DNA from: a virus
Reading direction: 5' to 3' (one strand)
DNA: 37,797 nucleotides
Virus record (IMG/VR): IMGVR_UViG_3300025687_000136
Coordinates: 1 to 37,797 of that record
This document shows positions 7,685 through 14,802 of this stretch, piece after piece; positions within the stretch are counted from its first letter, which is position 1, and the number at the start of each line of letters is the position of its first letter. Made by a program: the position numbers and the translations under genes. The notes beneath the pieces are model-generated. The model was not told the origin of the DNA and did not search any database. It was given only the letters and a program-made list of their open reading frames with translations.

Positions 7685-7859
7685 GTTCAACCTGTCCACG
7701 GATAAGCAATTGCTTGTCCGTGGCGGCTTAGTTAGCCTTCCGGCTGGCGAGGTCGAAACAGACGATGAAGACTTGATCAAGGCTTTGCGCGGCGCTAAAG
7801 ACGCTGACGAAGTCAAGGCTAAGCAAGTCAAGCAGAGTAAAACAGAAGCCGCTGAATAA
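7677..7859 (+). CDS. Small protein overlapping the capsid gene end
   Basis: A 60-residue protein in a different frame from the capsid gene, overlapping its last 8 bp. TTG 7677 is the only plausible start after the frame leaves capsid-coding DNA; there is no clear Shine-Dalgarno, so translation probably depends on ribosomes ending the capsid gene. The N-terminus (LVRGGLVSLPAGEVETDDEDLIKAL) has regular spacing and the C-terminus is Lys/Ala-rich. Comparable short genes follow the capsid gene in other siphophages, but no function is recognised. Confidence 0.55.
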   Translation: MAKFNLSTDKQLLVRGGLVSLPAGEVETDDEDLIKALRGAKDADEVKAKQVKQSKTEAAE

Positions 7860-7871
7860 GCGGCTTCTTAT
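7845..7871 (+). terminator. Hairpin after capsid genes, weak terminator
   Basis: A perfect 9-bp stem GAAGCCGCT / AGCGGCTTC with loop GAATA includes the stop codon of the 60-residue gene and is followed by TTATT. The tail is short, so partial termination or 3'-end protection of capsid mRNA is likely. Confidence 0.6.
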
Positions 7872-7881
7872 TGGGGGTTAT

Positions 7882-8115
7882 ATGGAACGTTTCACAGACA
7901 CACAAGAATTTGCATTTAGTAACATTATTGAATACATCAACTTAGCCGTTAAAACCAACGGCGGCAGCATTCAGCTTGCGATTTGGGATGGCGAAGCGTG
8001 GATTGATGATGATGTAATCAGTACGGATGGAAAACATAAGGTTGAGACGAAAAACTTACGCATTAAGTTCACACCCTCTGGTGGCGCAACTTACTCGCTA
8101 GCGCTTGGTGACTAA
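7882..8115 (+). CDS. Small beta-rich virion-region protein
   Basis: A 77-residue protein with a GGGGG ribosome site just upstream. It is strand-rich (SIQLAIWDGEAWIDDDV, LRIKFTPSGGATYSLAL), as expected for a capsid decoration or head-closure domain, but no family is recognised. After its single TAA stop the same frame continues for 27 sense codons to 8199, which is described as a separate finding. Confidence 0.6.
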   Translation: MERFTDTQEFAFSNIIEYINLAVKTNGGSIQLAIWDGEAWIDDDVISTDGKHKVETKNLRIKFTPSGGATYSLALGD

Positions 8116-8222
8116 TCAATTGGATTGGTAATTTATAGCGGTGGCGTAGGTGTCGGCGCCAGCCTAATTGTAAGTCAAGTTTATCCTGACAACGCCTAAA
8201 CGAATATGCAGGAGTACTAATA

Positions 8223-8798
8223 ATGGGTCTTGTCGTAAATGGCTATCCAAACAGAGTTTTACTTCGCGGCAACACGCTAGATAGAGTTGCAACCCAAGCG
8301 CTTAACTATCGCGATGATGCAATTGCTCGTGGCTTGGGCTATTTTGCATACTACAATCAAACTATTGCGGCTGGCGCTAAAAGTTACATTTTATTTAGAT
8401 GCCCGACAGACAGATATACCGTTCTGTTAGGGCGGGAAAACACAACAAATAAAGAGCTGCTGTATTACCGCGCATACTCGTCATACGCTGGCGGCACAAT
8501 TGGCGCAGCAATACCAATAAAAAATCTTAGAACTGACACGGCTTACTCATCAAACTCGCAAGTTAATGTGATCACGGGCGCAACTCCAACAGCCGGTACT
8601 GATGTCACAAACTTTCCTATTTTCGGTTCAGTGGGCGCTGGAAACCGTGTTGTTGGCGGGACTGATTCTTCCGACACGTTTCGGCTTTTGGCTCCGAACA
8701 CATCGTTTTTGATTGAATTTGAAAACGCCTCGACTAGTGCAATCATGGTATACACGCAGTATACTTGGTTCGAGCTATCACCACAGGTAATTTTATAA
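8223..8798 (+). CDS. Putative virion protein (capsid-decoration position)
   Basis: A 191-residue protein with AGGAG nine bases before its ATG. It opens with a conserved-looking LVVNGYPNRVLLRGNTLDRVAT, followed by a beta-rich body (KSYILFRCPTDRYTVLLGRE) and a Gly/Thr-rich second half. Siphophages often carry a structural protein of this general design between the capsid and connector genes, proposed as head decoration. The assignment rests on position and composition only. It overlaps the next gene by one base (TAATG). Confidence 0.6.
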   Translation: MGLVVNGYPNRVLLRGNTLDRVATQALNYRDDAIARGLGYFAYYNQTIAAGAKSYILFRCPTDRYTVLLGRENTTNKELLYYRAYSSYAGGTIGAAIPIKNLRTDTAYSSNSQVNVITGATPTAGTDVTNFPIFGSVGAGNRVVGGTDSSDTFRLLAPNTSFLIEFENASTSAIMVYTQYTWFELSPQVIL

Positions 8799-9229
8799 TG
8801 TCAACAGTCGGAACAAACGCATACATTACAGCTGCGGAATACAACGCATACGCCGCAGAGCGAAACATCACGGTTGATACGCCAAATCTCGATTTTGACA
8901 TCATCAAAAGCGCGGATTTTATCAATCTGTACTACACGCTACAGCCTGAGTACATGCTGCCAACAACTGATACTGACGCAATTACAGCAATCAACAAAGC
9001 GGCGCTCAAAGCTTGCGAATTGCAACAGGCCGGACGGTTGGCGCTTGATGCTACCGTGTTGGCTGGCGGATTGGTATCTAGCGTTTCGCAACAGCTAGAA
9101 GGGGTTGGACAAGTATCGACAACATACGAAAGCGGTTCTCAAGTCACTTATAAGCCGCGAGTGCCGGAGTTGGATAGACTGCTACAGCCGTTTCTACTTT
9201 ACGGCTCAACTGGATTAAAACGGGGCTAG
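8798..9229 (+). CDS. Head-tail connector, DnaT-like domain
   Basis: A 143-residue protein whose opening (TNAYITAAEYNAYAAERN) and helical first half match the 'putative DnaT-like ssDNA-binding' family common downstream of siphophage capsid genes, where the proteins act as head-tail adaptors under the portal. ATG 8798 overlaps the previous stop (TAATG), which favours it over an upstream frame extension. The last gene of the left head block, it is followed by a convergent three-gene - strand insertion that separates it from the remaining neck genes at 11477. Confidence 0.75.
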   Translation: MSTVGTNAYITAAEYNAYAAERNITVDTPNLDFDIIKSADFINLYYTLQPEYMLPTTDTDAITAINKAALKACELQQAGRLALDATVLAGGLVSSVSQQLEGVGQVSTTYESGSQVTYKPRVPELDRLLQPFLLYGSTGLKRG

Positions 9230-9238
9230 ATAGCCCCG
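9221..9238. terminator. Weak bidirectional hairpin between convergent genes
   Basis: CGGGGC / GCCCCG with loop TAGATA contains the stops of the connector gene (+) and the 53-residue gene (-). No long T tract is present on either side, so termination efficiency is uncertain. Confidence 0.45.
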
Positions 9239-9387
9239 TGTTCACGCTCAATTCTTTTCATTTCAAGCGCGTATTGCTTTTCACGCACGCGATTTGCAGT
9301 TTCACGCTGTAGCCGCTTTTGCTCTGCCTCGTGTTCTAATTTCAGTTGGTACATTGCCTGTACCCATACTTCGCCTGATTGTTTCAT
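9226..9387 (-). CDS. 53-residue hypothetical protein, coupled third gene of accessory operon
   Basis: A 53-residue, very polar protein predicted to be one long helix (LEHEAEQKRLQRETANRVREKQYALEM in two pieces). Its ATG overlaps the stop of the upstream gene as ATGA, and that junction repeats the 13-bp sequence found at the previous junction in this operon, which supports translation. No function is recognised; a helical, highly charged peptide could bind a partner protein. Confidence 0.6.
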   Translation of the reverse strand: MKQSGEVWVQAMYQLKLEHEAEQKRLQRETANRVREKQYALEMKRIEREHGAI

Positions 9388-9782
9388 GATTGTAGCTCAA
9401 TTATTGGCATTAGTTTTACATCCTCGCGCAGCGCCTTTTTTGCATCGGCGCCATAACCCCAAATATCAGATCCGCAACAGATTCCCTTTGGAGCTATAAC
9501 CGAGATCGGTATTTTTTTACCGATTGAAATGTAATCTCGCATCATGCAAACAAGATTCTTTAAAGTACCACCGCATGAAAAATTACGCCAATGACCATGA
9601 TAATGGGTGTAAACTCTTTCACCACTCCACGCATCAAAGAACCATACTTTTCCGCAATCATCAACCTCAATACGAGCAACAGTATCATTGACGCGAAAAA
9701 ACATCCTTCCGTGTGATGATATTGCTTTTATTAAGTCGTTAGCGTGATCTGCTCTTAATTTTTTCGATTCTTTTTTGCTCAT
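9384..9782 (-). CDS. Hypothetical protein, second gene of accessory operon
   Basis: A 132-residue soluble protein, cysteine- and tryptophan-containing (VWFFDAWSGERVYTHYHGHW), with a central FSCGGTLKNLVCMM segment and CCGSDIWGYG near the C-terminus. ATG 9782 is chosen because it overlaps the preceding stop (ATGA); a GTG at 9794 would also be in frame. Not recognised. The operon lies between head and tail genes in the opposite orientation, with its own promoter, as expected for a moron. Confidence 0.65.
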   Translation of the reverse strand: MSKKESKKLRADHANDLIKAISSHGRMFFRVNDTVARIEVDDCGKVWFFDAWSGERVYTHYHGHWRNFSCGGTLKNLVCMMRDYISIGKKIPISVIAPKGICCGSDIWGYGADAKKALREDVKLMPIIELQS

Positions 9783-10129
9783 GATTGTAGCCACTCAATC
9801 AGTCCAGCTACCGCTTGCGGGATTAATCCGCTACCAATCAGCCATACCATTGCACACGTAATCACGGTGATAGTCACGGCATACGCAAAACCGTGGAATA
9901 GGCCATTGTCATCCCAAACATCGACAAAAATTAAAGGCTCACTGTTTACTCGAACCGAGTCGCTAGGCTGGCTTGATTGCCAGCACTCATCACAGTTGTA
10001 AATTGCCTCAACGTCAGATTGATCTTCGCTTGGGCGTCTGGAGGTGTGGAAAAACGCATAGCCTTTACCTGAGTGTAGCCAGTAGCCGTCTAATGATCTA
10101 AATGTTGTGATTGCTGTTTTCATTTTCAT
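9779..10129 (-). CDS. Hypothetical protein with C-terminal membrane segment
   Basis: A 116-residue protein with a polar N-terminal domain containing CDECW (two cysteines that could bind metal) and a hydrophobic C-terminal segment at about residues 80-106 (FAYAVTITVITCAMVWLIG). A tail-anchored inner-membrane protein is likely. It is the first gene of the - strand trio and ends in IEWLQS, a tail echoed by the next protein (IIELQS). Function unknown. Confidence 0.65.
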   Translation of the reverse strand: MKMKTAITTFRSLDGYWLHSGKGYAFFHTSRRPSEDQSDVEAIYNCDECWQSSQPSDSVRVNSEPLIFVDVWDDNGLFHGFAYAVTITVITCAMVWLIGSGLIPQAVAGLIEWLQS

Positions 10130-10136
10130 TTCTCAC

Positions 10137-10182
10137 TTGTCGTTTTAACTAACTTGCTATAAACTTAAATCATTAAAACCAA
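10137..10182. promoter_or_regulatory. Overlapping divergent promoters with TTAAGTTTA motif
   Basis: On the - strand, TTGGTT (10182-10177), 17-bp spacer and TAGCAA (10159-10154) drive the trio ending at 9226; its spacer holds TTAAGTTTA (10168-10160). On the + strand, TTGTCG (10137-10142), 15-bp spacer and TATAAA (10158-10163) face the gene at 10196. The two overlap, so use of one should affect the other. Confidence 0.5.
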
Positions 10183-10195
10183 AAGAGCAAGAAAA

Positions 10196-10594
10196 ATGAC
10201 ATCTGACCAGTTTGAAATTTTATTAGAGTTTTACAATGCAACCACGCGGCGCAAGCCTGCACCTGAGCGATTACATGAGGTTAAGTGCTGTTTATTAGCT
10301 GGTAAGCAGGTTGAGCGAGAGGCGCAAGCAAAGGCGCTATATCGTACGCTTATCAGTAAAGCTGAGCTGCTAGAGCGGTGGATTGGTTCGGACACTAAAG
10401 AAAAGGCTAGAATGCTTATGGCTTTTGGAATGTCAGCAAGAGTCAAGCTTTCGCTTGATGAGGTTGAGCAAGCATTTAGCGGCGAGAAAGTTGGCAGTCG
10501 CTTCATCATGTCAGTAAAGCACTTTCGCAAACGCGCACAAATGATTGCTGACTATGCAAATCGGTATAACGCTGCTAAAGTGAAGGCTGGTTAA
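10196..10594 (+). CDS. Hypothetical protein, possible HTH
   Basis: A 132-residue, basic, helical protein. The spacing of MTSDQFEILLEFYNATTRR and CCLLAGKQVEREAQAKALY resembles the N-terminal layout of KorA/TrfB-type regulators (LVxGxxxxEAA), but the match is weak and the second half is not recognised. It stands at the head of a + strand accessory block under its own divergent promoter and could be regulatory. Ribosome site AAGAGCAAG precedes ATG 10196. Confidence 0.6.
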   Translation: MTSDQFEILLEFYNATTRRKPAPERLHEVKCCLLAGKQVEREAQAKALYRTLISKAELLERWIGSDTKEKARMLMAFGMSARVKLSLDEVEQAFSGEKVGSRFIMSVKHFRKRAQMIADYANRYNAAKVKAG

Positions 10595-10599
10595 ACAAA

Positions 10600-11043
10600 A
10601 TGGAAATAATAGAATGGGCAGTCCAGTTCAAAAGCCACGCGACCCTGACACTAAGCCAGCAAGTCGTTCTCGGCGTCGCAAATAACCTGTTGGCCATCTA
10701 TCTGATGGCCTTTCTTTTTATCCGCTCTAAAGACATTGCCATCGCGTTTTGTGCGACAATCGCCTGCGTATTTGTAAGCTATAGCTCAACATACGAACTA
10801 GTTAACGGTTGGCAGCTAATGCTTTTGTATTGTTTTTGTTATTCAATGGCTTATCAGTTTTTGACAGGTGCCAAAACGCGCTTTTCGTGTGCTATCATGA
10901 TTCTGTTTACAGCAATAATGGCAGTGGATGCGTGGACAAATGCAACGGTTGAAACATGGCTTTACAATCATTACGCAAGTACTGTTACTTGCATTCACTG
11001 CGTCATCATCGCTAGTTGCGTACGATGGCGGAGAACTAAATAG
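10600..11043 (+). CDS. Multi-pass membrane protein
   Basis: A 147-residue protein with about four hydrophobic helices: near 22-42 (VVLGVANNLLAIYLMAFLFI), 46-62 (IAIAFCATIACVFVSY), 70-88 and 95-112. It is Cys- and aromatic-rich and ends with a basic tail (RWRRTK). There is no clear Shine-Dalgarno. The gene contains a terminator-like hairpin at 10692-10722, and its last 116 bp overlap another membrane-protein frame at 10928. A holin-like or exclusion role is possible but not supported by a motif. Confidence 0.55.
   Translation: MEIIEWAVQFKSHATLTLSQQVVLGVANNLLAIYLMAFLFIRSKDIAIAFCATIACVFVSYSSTYELVNGWQLMLLYCFCYSMAYQFLTGAKTRFSCAIMILFTAIMAVDAWTNATVETWLYNHYASTVTCIHCVIIASCVRWRRTK
10692..10722 (+). 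terminator. Intragenic terminator-like hairpin
   Basis: A perfect stem GGCCATC / GATGGCC with loop TATCT is followed by TTTCTTTTTATC, all inside the reading frame of the membrane protein at 10600 (codons about 31-41). It has the form of an intrinsic terminator and could attenuate transcription of the overlapping membrane genes when translation is slow. Confidence 0.5.
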
Positions 11044-11206
11044 CGCTTGGAGTGCGCTATTGGTTTGCTGCGTAGTGTGTCAAGTCATTTATGTGTCTAT
11101 TTGCATTTACGACACCGTTGCAGCTATAATTTCCGCATTGAATCAATACCAAGACGTCAAAAATGCCAGAGAAATTCAGCGGCGAGCAGAGTCACACAGA
11201 CAGTAG
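10928..11206 (+). CDS. Overlapping small membrane protein
   Basis: A 92-residue frame overlapping the previous gene by 116 bp and the next by 44 bp. It has a basic start (MRGQMQRLKHG), a hydrophobic segment resembling a signal anchor (IITQVLLLAFTASSSLVAY), a second one (ALLVCCVVCQVIYVSICIY), and a charged C-terminus (DVKNAREIQRRAESHR). Two TM helices with a charged tail are holin-like. An internal Met at 10940 is an alternative start. Dense overlap is typical of lysis-type genes, but the main holin and lysozyme lie at 23187-24074. Confidence 0.5.
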   Translation: MRGQMQRLKHGFTIITQVLLLAFTASSSLVAYDGGELNSAWSALLVCCVVCQVIYVSICIYDTVAAIISALNQYQDVKNAREIQRRAESHRQ

Positions 11207-11480
11207 GCTAGCTTCGCTAGAAGAAAAAATAGACAAGCTCGTCAACTCAATTCATGAGTTAGTCACGCAAATGGCTGTCAAGCAACAAACTGAACAAATG
11301 CTTTCAGAGCGCGTCAAAAAAGTCGAAGAAGAAAACGATGTACTGCAAGGTCGCGTTTATATTCTTGAGCTTGAGAATGAGCGAGGCAAGCCGTTTCGCG
11401 AACTTGGCATGAAAGCGCTTTATGCGCTCGTTGGCCTTATCACCGTTGCGATAGCCGTGGCGATAGGGGTAAAGAAATGA
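11163..11480 (+). CDS. Coiled-coil plus C-terminal TM protein (XhlA-like layout)
   Basis: A 105-residue protein: residues about 12-75 form a heptad-repeat coiled coil (LASLEEKIDKLVNSIHELV, then VKKVEEENDVLQGRVYILE), followed by one TM helix at 84-102 (ALYALVGLITVAIAVAIGV) and a short basic end. This is the layout of hemolysin XhlA-type proteins of phages, which sit in the inner membrane and assist lysis or tail-associated functions. The stop overlaps the next ATG (ATGA), tying it to the neck genes. Confidence 0.65.
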   Translation: MPEKFSGEQSHTDSRLASLEEKIDKLVNSIHELVTQMAVKQQTEQMLSERVKKVEEENDVLQGRVYILELENERGKPFRELGMKALYALVGLITVAIAVAIGVKK

Positions 11481-11830
11481 CAAATCCAACCCCAGCACTA
11501 TTCAAAAACATAGCTGACACGCTAATTAACGGCACTTTCGGCGCATTCAAAAAGCCGCTTATTGTTACTACAAACGACACGCGAAACCCTGACACTGGCG
11601 TTATCACCGCAGGCGCTACGTATAACGTTGAAGCTATCCGCACAAGCCTGAGTTACTCAGAATCTCAGCAATACGCCGAGGCTGAGTTCGCGCTGATTGT
11701 TGAGAATGTCGGATTGCCAAGTCTAACCGCTGTTGATTTTTCTTGCGCGTTTGACGGCGCTCAATTATCAATTATCAATGCCAGTGTTGACGGCGCCGAC
11801 GCCGCTTGGCGGTTGCTATGCCGACAATAA
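11477..11830 (+). CDS. Putative neck / head-closure protein
   Basis: A 117-residue protein coupled through ATGA overlaps to a series of neck genes. It has a beta-rich centre (PLIVTTNDTRNPDTGVI, TYNVEAIRTSLSYSE) as seen in head-closure and stopper proteins. The identity rests on size and on position between the connector at 8798 and the tail-completion genes at 11818 and 12198. No motif is decisive. Confidence 0.6.
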   Translation: MTNPTPALFKNIADTLINGTFGAFKKPLIVTTNDTRNPDTGVITAGATYNVEAIRTSLSYSESQQYAEAEFALIVENVGLPSLTAVDFSCAFDGAQLSIINASVDGADAAWRLLCRQ

Positions 11831-12201
11831 ACTTTAACCAAGTTGGCGACTTCTTGAACGACCAAATCAGCAAAAAGCAGCGTAAAGTTGCGCTGTCGCT
11901 TGGTAATGAGCTAGTCATTAAAGCGGCGTACCGCGACGGTATTTTAGCAAGTAACTTTTTGGTGGCGGTTGGCAATCCAAGTAGATTCAAAGACGAAACG
12001 CCGAAGTCAAAATCGGCAGCGGTTAGCGAGTCGCAAGCGCGTATCGCCGCAACACTGGCAAGCTATAGTGTCGAGCAATCGCCAGTGATTTATCTGCAAA
12101 ACAATATGCCTTATGCATATCGCATTATGGAAACAGGCTATTCTGAGCAGACCGCACCGCGCACATTATCAGTGGCAATTGAGAGAGCAAAACGAGCATG
12201 A
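11818..12201 (+). CDS. Tail completion protein (HK97 gp10-like)
   Basis: A 127-residue protein in the second position of the neck trio, with a helical, basic N-terminus (NDQISKKQRKVALSLGNEL) and a C-terminal region PYAYRIMETGYSEQTAPRTLS resembling gp10/minor tail proteins that join head and tail (typical ending: YA..lE.GhS..APpGm). ATG 11818 overlaps the previous gene's stop region; a TTG at 11806 is an alternative. The four-base overlap (ATGA) at 12198 couples it to the tail terminator. Confidence 0.68.
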   Translation: MPTINFNQVGDFLNDQISKKQRKVALSLGNELVIKAAYRDGILASNFLVAVGNPSRFKDETPKSKSAAVSESQARIAATLASYSVEQSPVIYLQNNMPYAYRIMETGYSEQTAPRTLSVAIERAKRA

Positions 12202-12641
12202 CAGTTTACGACTTATCAGCGACATACAAGCGATTGCTGGAGCAGTATTTGCGAGCCAACTTGCCGACTGGATTGCTGGCAGCTAATACGCACAATACCG
12301 ACCTTGGCACAAAGCCAACGCTGTCGCAAACGGCAATCAATGCAATTCAGTACACGCGAGAAATTGATTTTCCGCAGTCGGTTGGCGGGTTTGTTCGCGC
12401 GTCATCGCTGCATTTTATTGATTTATTTGTGCCGGCCGACAAAATCAGCTTAATCAACACGGCACAGCAGCAAACAATGCCGGCACTTTTGCAGTCATTC
12501 AGCAACATTAATATTGCTAACGACGGCTTGTTGCGCTCGTTTGATGCTACGCCGGAAACAATCGGTTATACTGATGACAGCCCATGGTATCGCTTGGGCA
12601 TTCAAGTTTTGATTACTTATGAGGGCTTAACAAATGGCTAG
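12198..12641 (+). CDS. Tail terminator-like protein
   Basis: A 147-residue protein directly before the tail tube gene, the standard place of the tail terminator (lambda gpU-like, DUF4128). It contains a central strand region (SSLHFIDLFVPADK) and a C-terminal strand (GIQVLITYEG). The ring it would form caps the tail tube at the head-proximal end. Coupled by ATGA to the preceding gene, and its end overlaps the tube gene by 8 bp. Confidence 0.68.
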   Translation: MTVYDLSATYKRLLEQYLRANLPTGLLAANTHNTDLGTKPTLSQTAINAIQYTREIDFPQSVGGFVRASSLHFIDLFVPADKISLINTAQQQTMPALLQSFSNINIANDGLLRSFDATPETIGYTDDSPWYRLGIQVLITYEGLTNG

Positions 12642-13788
12642 ACAGCTTGTCCGCAGTGACATTGATTTATTTTACAAGGTGCAAACCACGGTTGGCACTC
12701 CTGACGCAACTCCGCAATTTACCCGGGTCCAGCGCTCAAGCGGCGTTATCCAGCAAAACACCGCATACGTTCAAGGCAACAACCTGACACAAAATCGCGG
12801 CGGCAAAGAGCAGGTTTATGATCGCATCGATTACCAAGCGACCATCGAGGCTGACATCACAACTCAGCTAAAAGATTTTTTAGTCGCTGGTTTGCATGCT
12901 GTGCTTGATGACAATTCGCATACCGGTACTGATGTTGCAATTTTAGCCAATGGCTTGACTGTTCCGAGCAACACCATCGCAATCGGTGACTTTGTTTTTC
13001 TGAGTGGCGCAACAAATCCACTGAACAACATTGCCTACCGTGTTACTGGTAAATCTGGCGATGATTTAGTAACAAGCCCAGCACCAGCAGCAACCGAGGC
13101 GGCAGGCGCGAGCATGACGGTTTCCAGTAAAAAATACGCCAACGGCATGACGCAAACTGCGTTTATGTTTCAGGAGCGGATTTATGACGAAAGCGCGGTT
13201 GGCAATCTTAACCACCAGTCTTTCTACGACTTTTTTGCTAACAATTGCACAGTGACAGTGCCGGAAACTGGTATTTGTACTGCGTCAGTCGAGACTGTAG
13301 GCAACTACAAAATCGCCGGAACCGCAGCAATTAGCGGCCAAACGGATGCAGCAGCAACAGCTTACGAAACCACCAGTGCCGTGCATAATGTGGAAAACTT
13401 CTGGCTTGATGATTCGCCGCTAGCTGATTGTGCGGTAATTAGCTATGAAGCGACTGTAAGCAATGGTTACGAGACATCACCGGGCGCAGCTTGTGAGTCG
13501 CCACATTACATTATGGGTGCAAATCCAGAGTTTACTGGTACGGCGGTGATGCGTCCTTATGTTGACGACTCGCGCAAGTGGCAGAAAATCGCGGAGGACC
13601 CGACAAACAACCAAGGTTTCGGCTTGGAATTCAATTGGTCCGATGGTAAAAAAGCCATCATCTATATGCCAAAAGCCAAATTCACAGCGGCAACTGCGGA
13701 GGGTGATAACGCTCAAACTGTTAGCGTGACGTTTGCTGGCCAAGAAGATGCAAACGGCGAAACAATGGTACTGTTCACAAACTGGTAA
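12634..13788 (+). CDS. Major tail (tube) protein
   Basis: A 384-residue protein with the N-terminal pattern of phage tail tube proteins: LFYKVQTTVGTPDATPQFTRVQRSSG, then NRGGKEQVYDRIDYQATIEADI. The rest is strand-rich with a Thr/Ala-rich insertion. The end (AEGDNAQTVSVTFAGQED) is typical of the last tube strand. It polymerises into the long tail tube. It is the last gene before a strong bidirectional terminator; the tail chaperones lie beyond an inverted dUTPase operon. Confidence 0.85.
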   Translation: MARQLVRSDIDLFYKVQTTVGTPDATPQFTRVQRSSGVIQQNTAYVQGNNLTQNRGGKEQVYDRIDYQATIEADITTQLKDFLVAGLHAVLDDNSHTGTDVAILANGLTVPSNTIAIGDFVFLSGATNPLNNIAYRVTGKSGDDLVTSPAPAATEAAGASMTVSSKKYANGMTQTAFMFQERIYDESAVGNLNHQSFYDFFANNCTVTVPETGICTASVETVGNYKIAGTAAISGQTDAAATAYETTSAVHNVENFWLDDSPLADCAVISYEATVSNGYETSPGAACESPHYIMGANPEFTGTAVMRPYVDDSRKWQKIAEDPTNNQGFGLEFNWSDGKKAIIYMPKAKFTAATAEGDNAQTVSVTFAGQEDANGETMVLFTNW

Positions 13789-13796
13789 TAAAAAAG

Positions 13797-13814
13797 AAGC
13801 CCCGAAAGGGGCTT
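13797..13814. terminator. Strong bidirectional terminator
   Basis: AAGCCCC-GAAA-GGGGCTT. In the - direction it is followed by CTTCTTTTTTA and would end the dUTPase operon; in the + direction it follows the tail tube gene with a short T run. The GNRA-type loop adds stability. Confidence 0.8.
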
Positions 13815-13823
13815 TATGTTAAG

Positions 13824-14186
13824 CTAAATGTAACCACGATTTCTTAGTGAATTTACAGCACCACAAAGATCTTCATCGAGGTATATTTTATGGCTATTTC
13901 TAACAAGCTTATATAACGCCACTAGATTTTTACCAAGCGGGCTCAGCTCGCAGTAATGATAACCCTGAGCATAGTCATAGTGACAAAAGAATGGCGATAT
14001 CTTGTCCGGCACGTTAGCTGCAATTATCTTGTATTCACACGTCCAAAAAAGAAATTTAGATTCTTTTATTGTCCAGCTAAACTGATCTTCCTTATCCAAA
14101 TCATTATACAAAATTACATCACGAGCAAGGTCAATGATCTTGCTCACTTCTTCGTCTGTAAATACTACTCTTACGTAACCTTTCAT
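13824..14186 (-). CDS. Hypothetical protein, last gene of dUTPase operon
   Basis: A 120-residue soluble protein, aromatic- and acidic-rich (FSWTIKESKFLFWTCEYKI), with no recognised family. The start overlaps the stop of the 57-residue gene (TAATG). Its coding DNA looks more A/T-rich than the adjacent tail genes, in line with an inserted accessory operon. Confidence 0.65.
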   Translation of the reverse strand: MKGYVRVVFTDEEVSKIIDLARDVILYNDLDKEDQFSWTIKESKFLFWTCEYKIIAANVPDKISPFFCHYDYAQGYHYCELSPLGKNLVALYKLVRNSHKIYLDEDLCGAVNSLRNRGYI

Positions 14187-14359
14187 TACATTTCCTCAGC
14201 TTCTTTGCTGTTCACTTCTGATAGCTGCTCTTTCAGCAACTCAATTTCAGCCTGTTGCCGCTCAATCAGTAGCAACGACAATCTTGCAGTTTCGCTTGCT
14301 GAGCTTAGTTGATTATGCACCAATGCGCGTAGGCTTGATTTTATATAGTTGACGTTCAT
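14186..14359 (-). CDS. 57-residue coiled-coil protein
   Basis: A 57-residue protein predicted as a single amphipathic helix or short coiled coil (LLLIERQQAEIELLKEQLSE). Both ends are coupled: ATG overlaps the dUTPase stop (ATGA at 14359-14356) and its TAA overlaps the next ATG. These overlaps, and the absence of any gap between its neighbours, make it a probable real gene. Function unknown. Confidence 0.65.
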   Translation of the reverse strand: MNVNYIKSSLRALVHNQLSSASETARLSLLLIERQQAEIELLKEQLSEVNSKEAEEM

Positions 14360-14739
14360 TCGCCAGTGCTCCCAAACCCGCCTGAACGCTCATTATTAGC
14401 AACAGGAAACACGCCGTAAACATATTGCACAGGCACTAATTGAGCGATGCGTTCGCCTTTCTCAAGCGTTACTGGCTCGGTGTTGAGGTTGGTCATCATC
14501 GCCATAATCTCGTCTGGATAGTCAGAGTCAATTAAGCCAACGCCGTTGGATAAAATAAGTCGGCGCTTGTATGCAATGCTTGAGCGGATCATTAGCAACA
14601 GCGCTATACCGCTAGGCAATCCGCTTGGCACATATGCGCCCGTTGATACCAGAGCTGTTTGGTTTGGCTGGATTGTTACAGTCTTTGCGCAAACTAAATC
14701 AGCACCAGCACTGCCTAGCGTTTTGTGTGTAGGTGTCAT
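14356..14739 (-). CDS. dut: dUTPase, trimeric type
   Basis: A 127-residue dUTP pyrophosphatase with all five motifs in order: GSAGADL (I), MIRSSIAYKR (II, with the Ser that activates phosphate), NGVGLIDSDYPDEI (III, with catalytic Asp and Tyr), GERIAQLV (IV) and RSGGFGSTG (V). It hydrolyses dUTP to dUMP and PPi, keeping uracil out of phage DNA and supplying dTMP precursors. Motif III carries Pro-Asp where family members usually have Arg/Asp-Gly. AGGAG precedes the ATG. It leads a small inverted operon between tail tube and tail chaperone. Confidence 0.93.
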   Translation of the reverse strand: MTPTHKTLGSAGADLVCAKTVTIQPNQTALVSTGAYVPSGLPSGIALLLMIRSSIAYKRRLILSNGVGLIDSDYPDEIMAMMTNLNTEPVTLEKGERIAQLVPVQYVYGVFPVANNERSGGFGSTGE

Positions 14740-14767
14740 TCGTTACTCCTTTTGTTGATTTGTGATA

Positions 14768-14796
14768 AGATTAATACTTAAAACGATAAAGGTAAA
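14768..14796 (-). promoter_or_regulatory. Candidate promoter of dUTPase operon
   Basis: On the - strand TTTACC (14796-14791), 17-bp spacer, TAATCT (14773-14768), placed 29 bp before the dUTPase ATG. The same short region must also hold the + promoter of the tail chaperone gene; TTGTTG (14752-14757), 17 bp, TACTTA (14775-14780) is a weak candidate. Confidence 0.45.
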
Positions 14797-14802
14797 GTTA
14801 AA

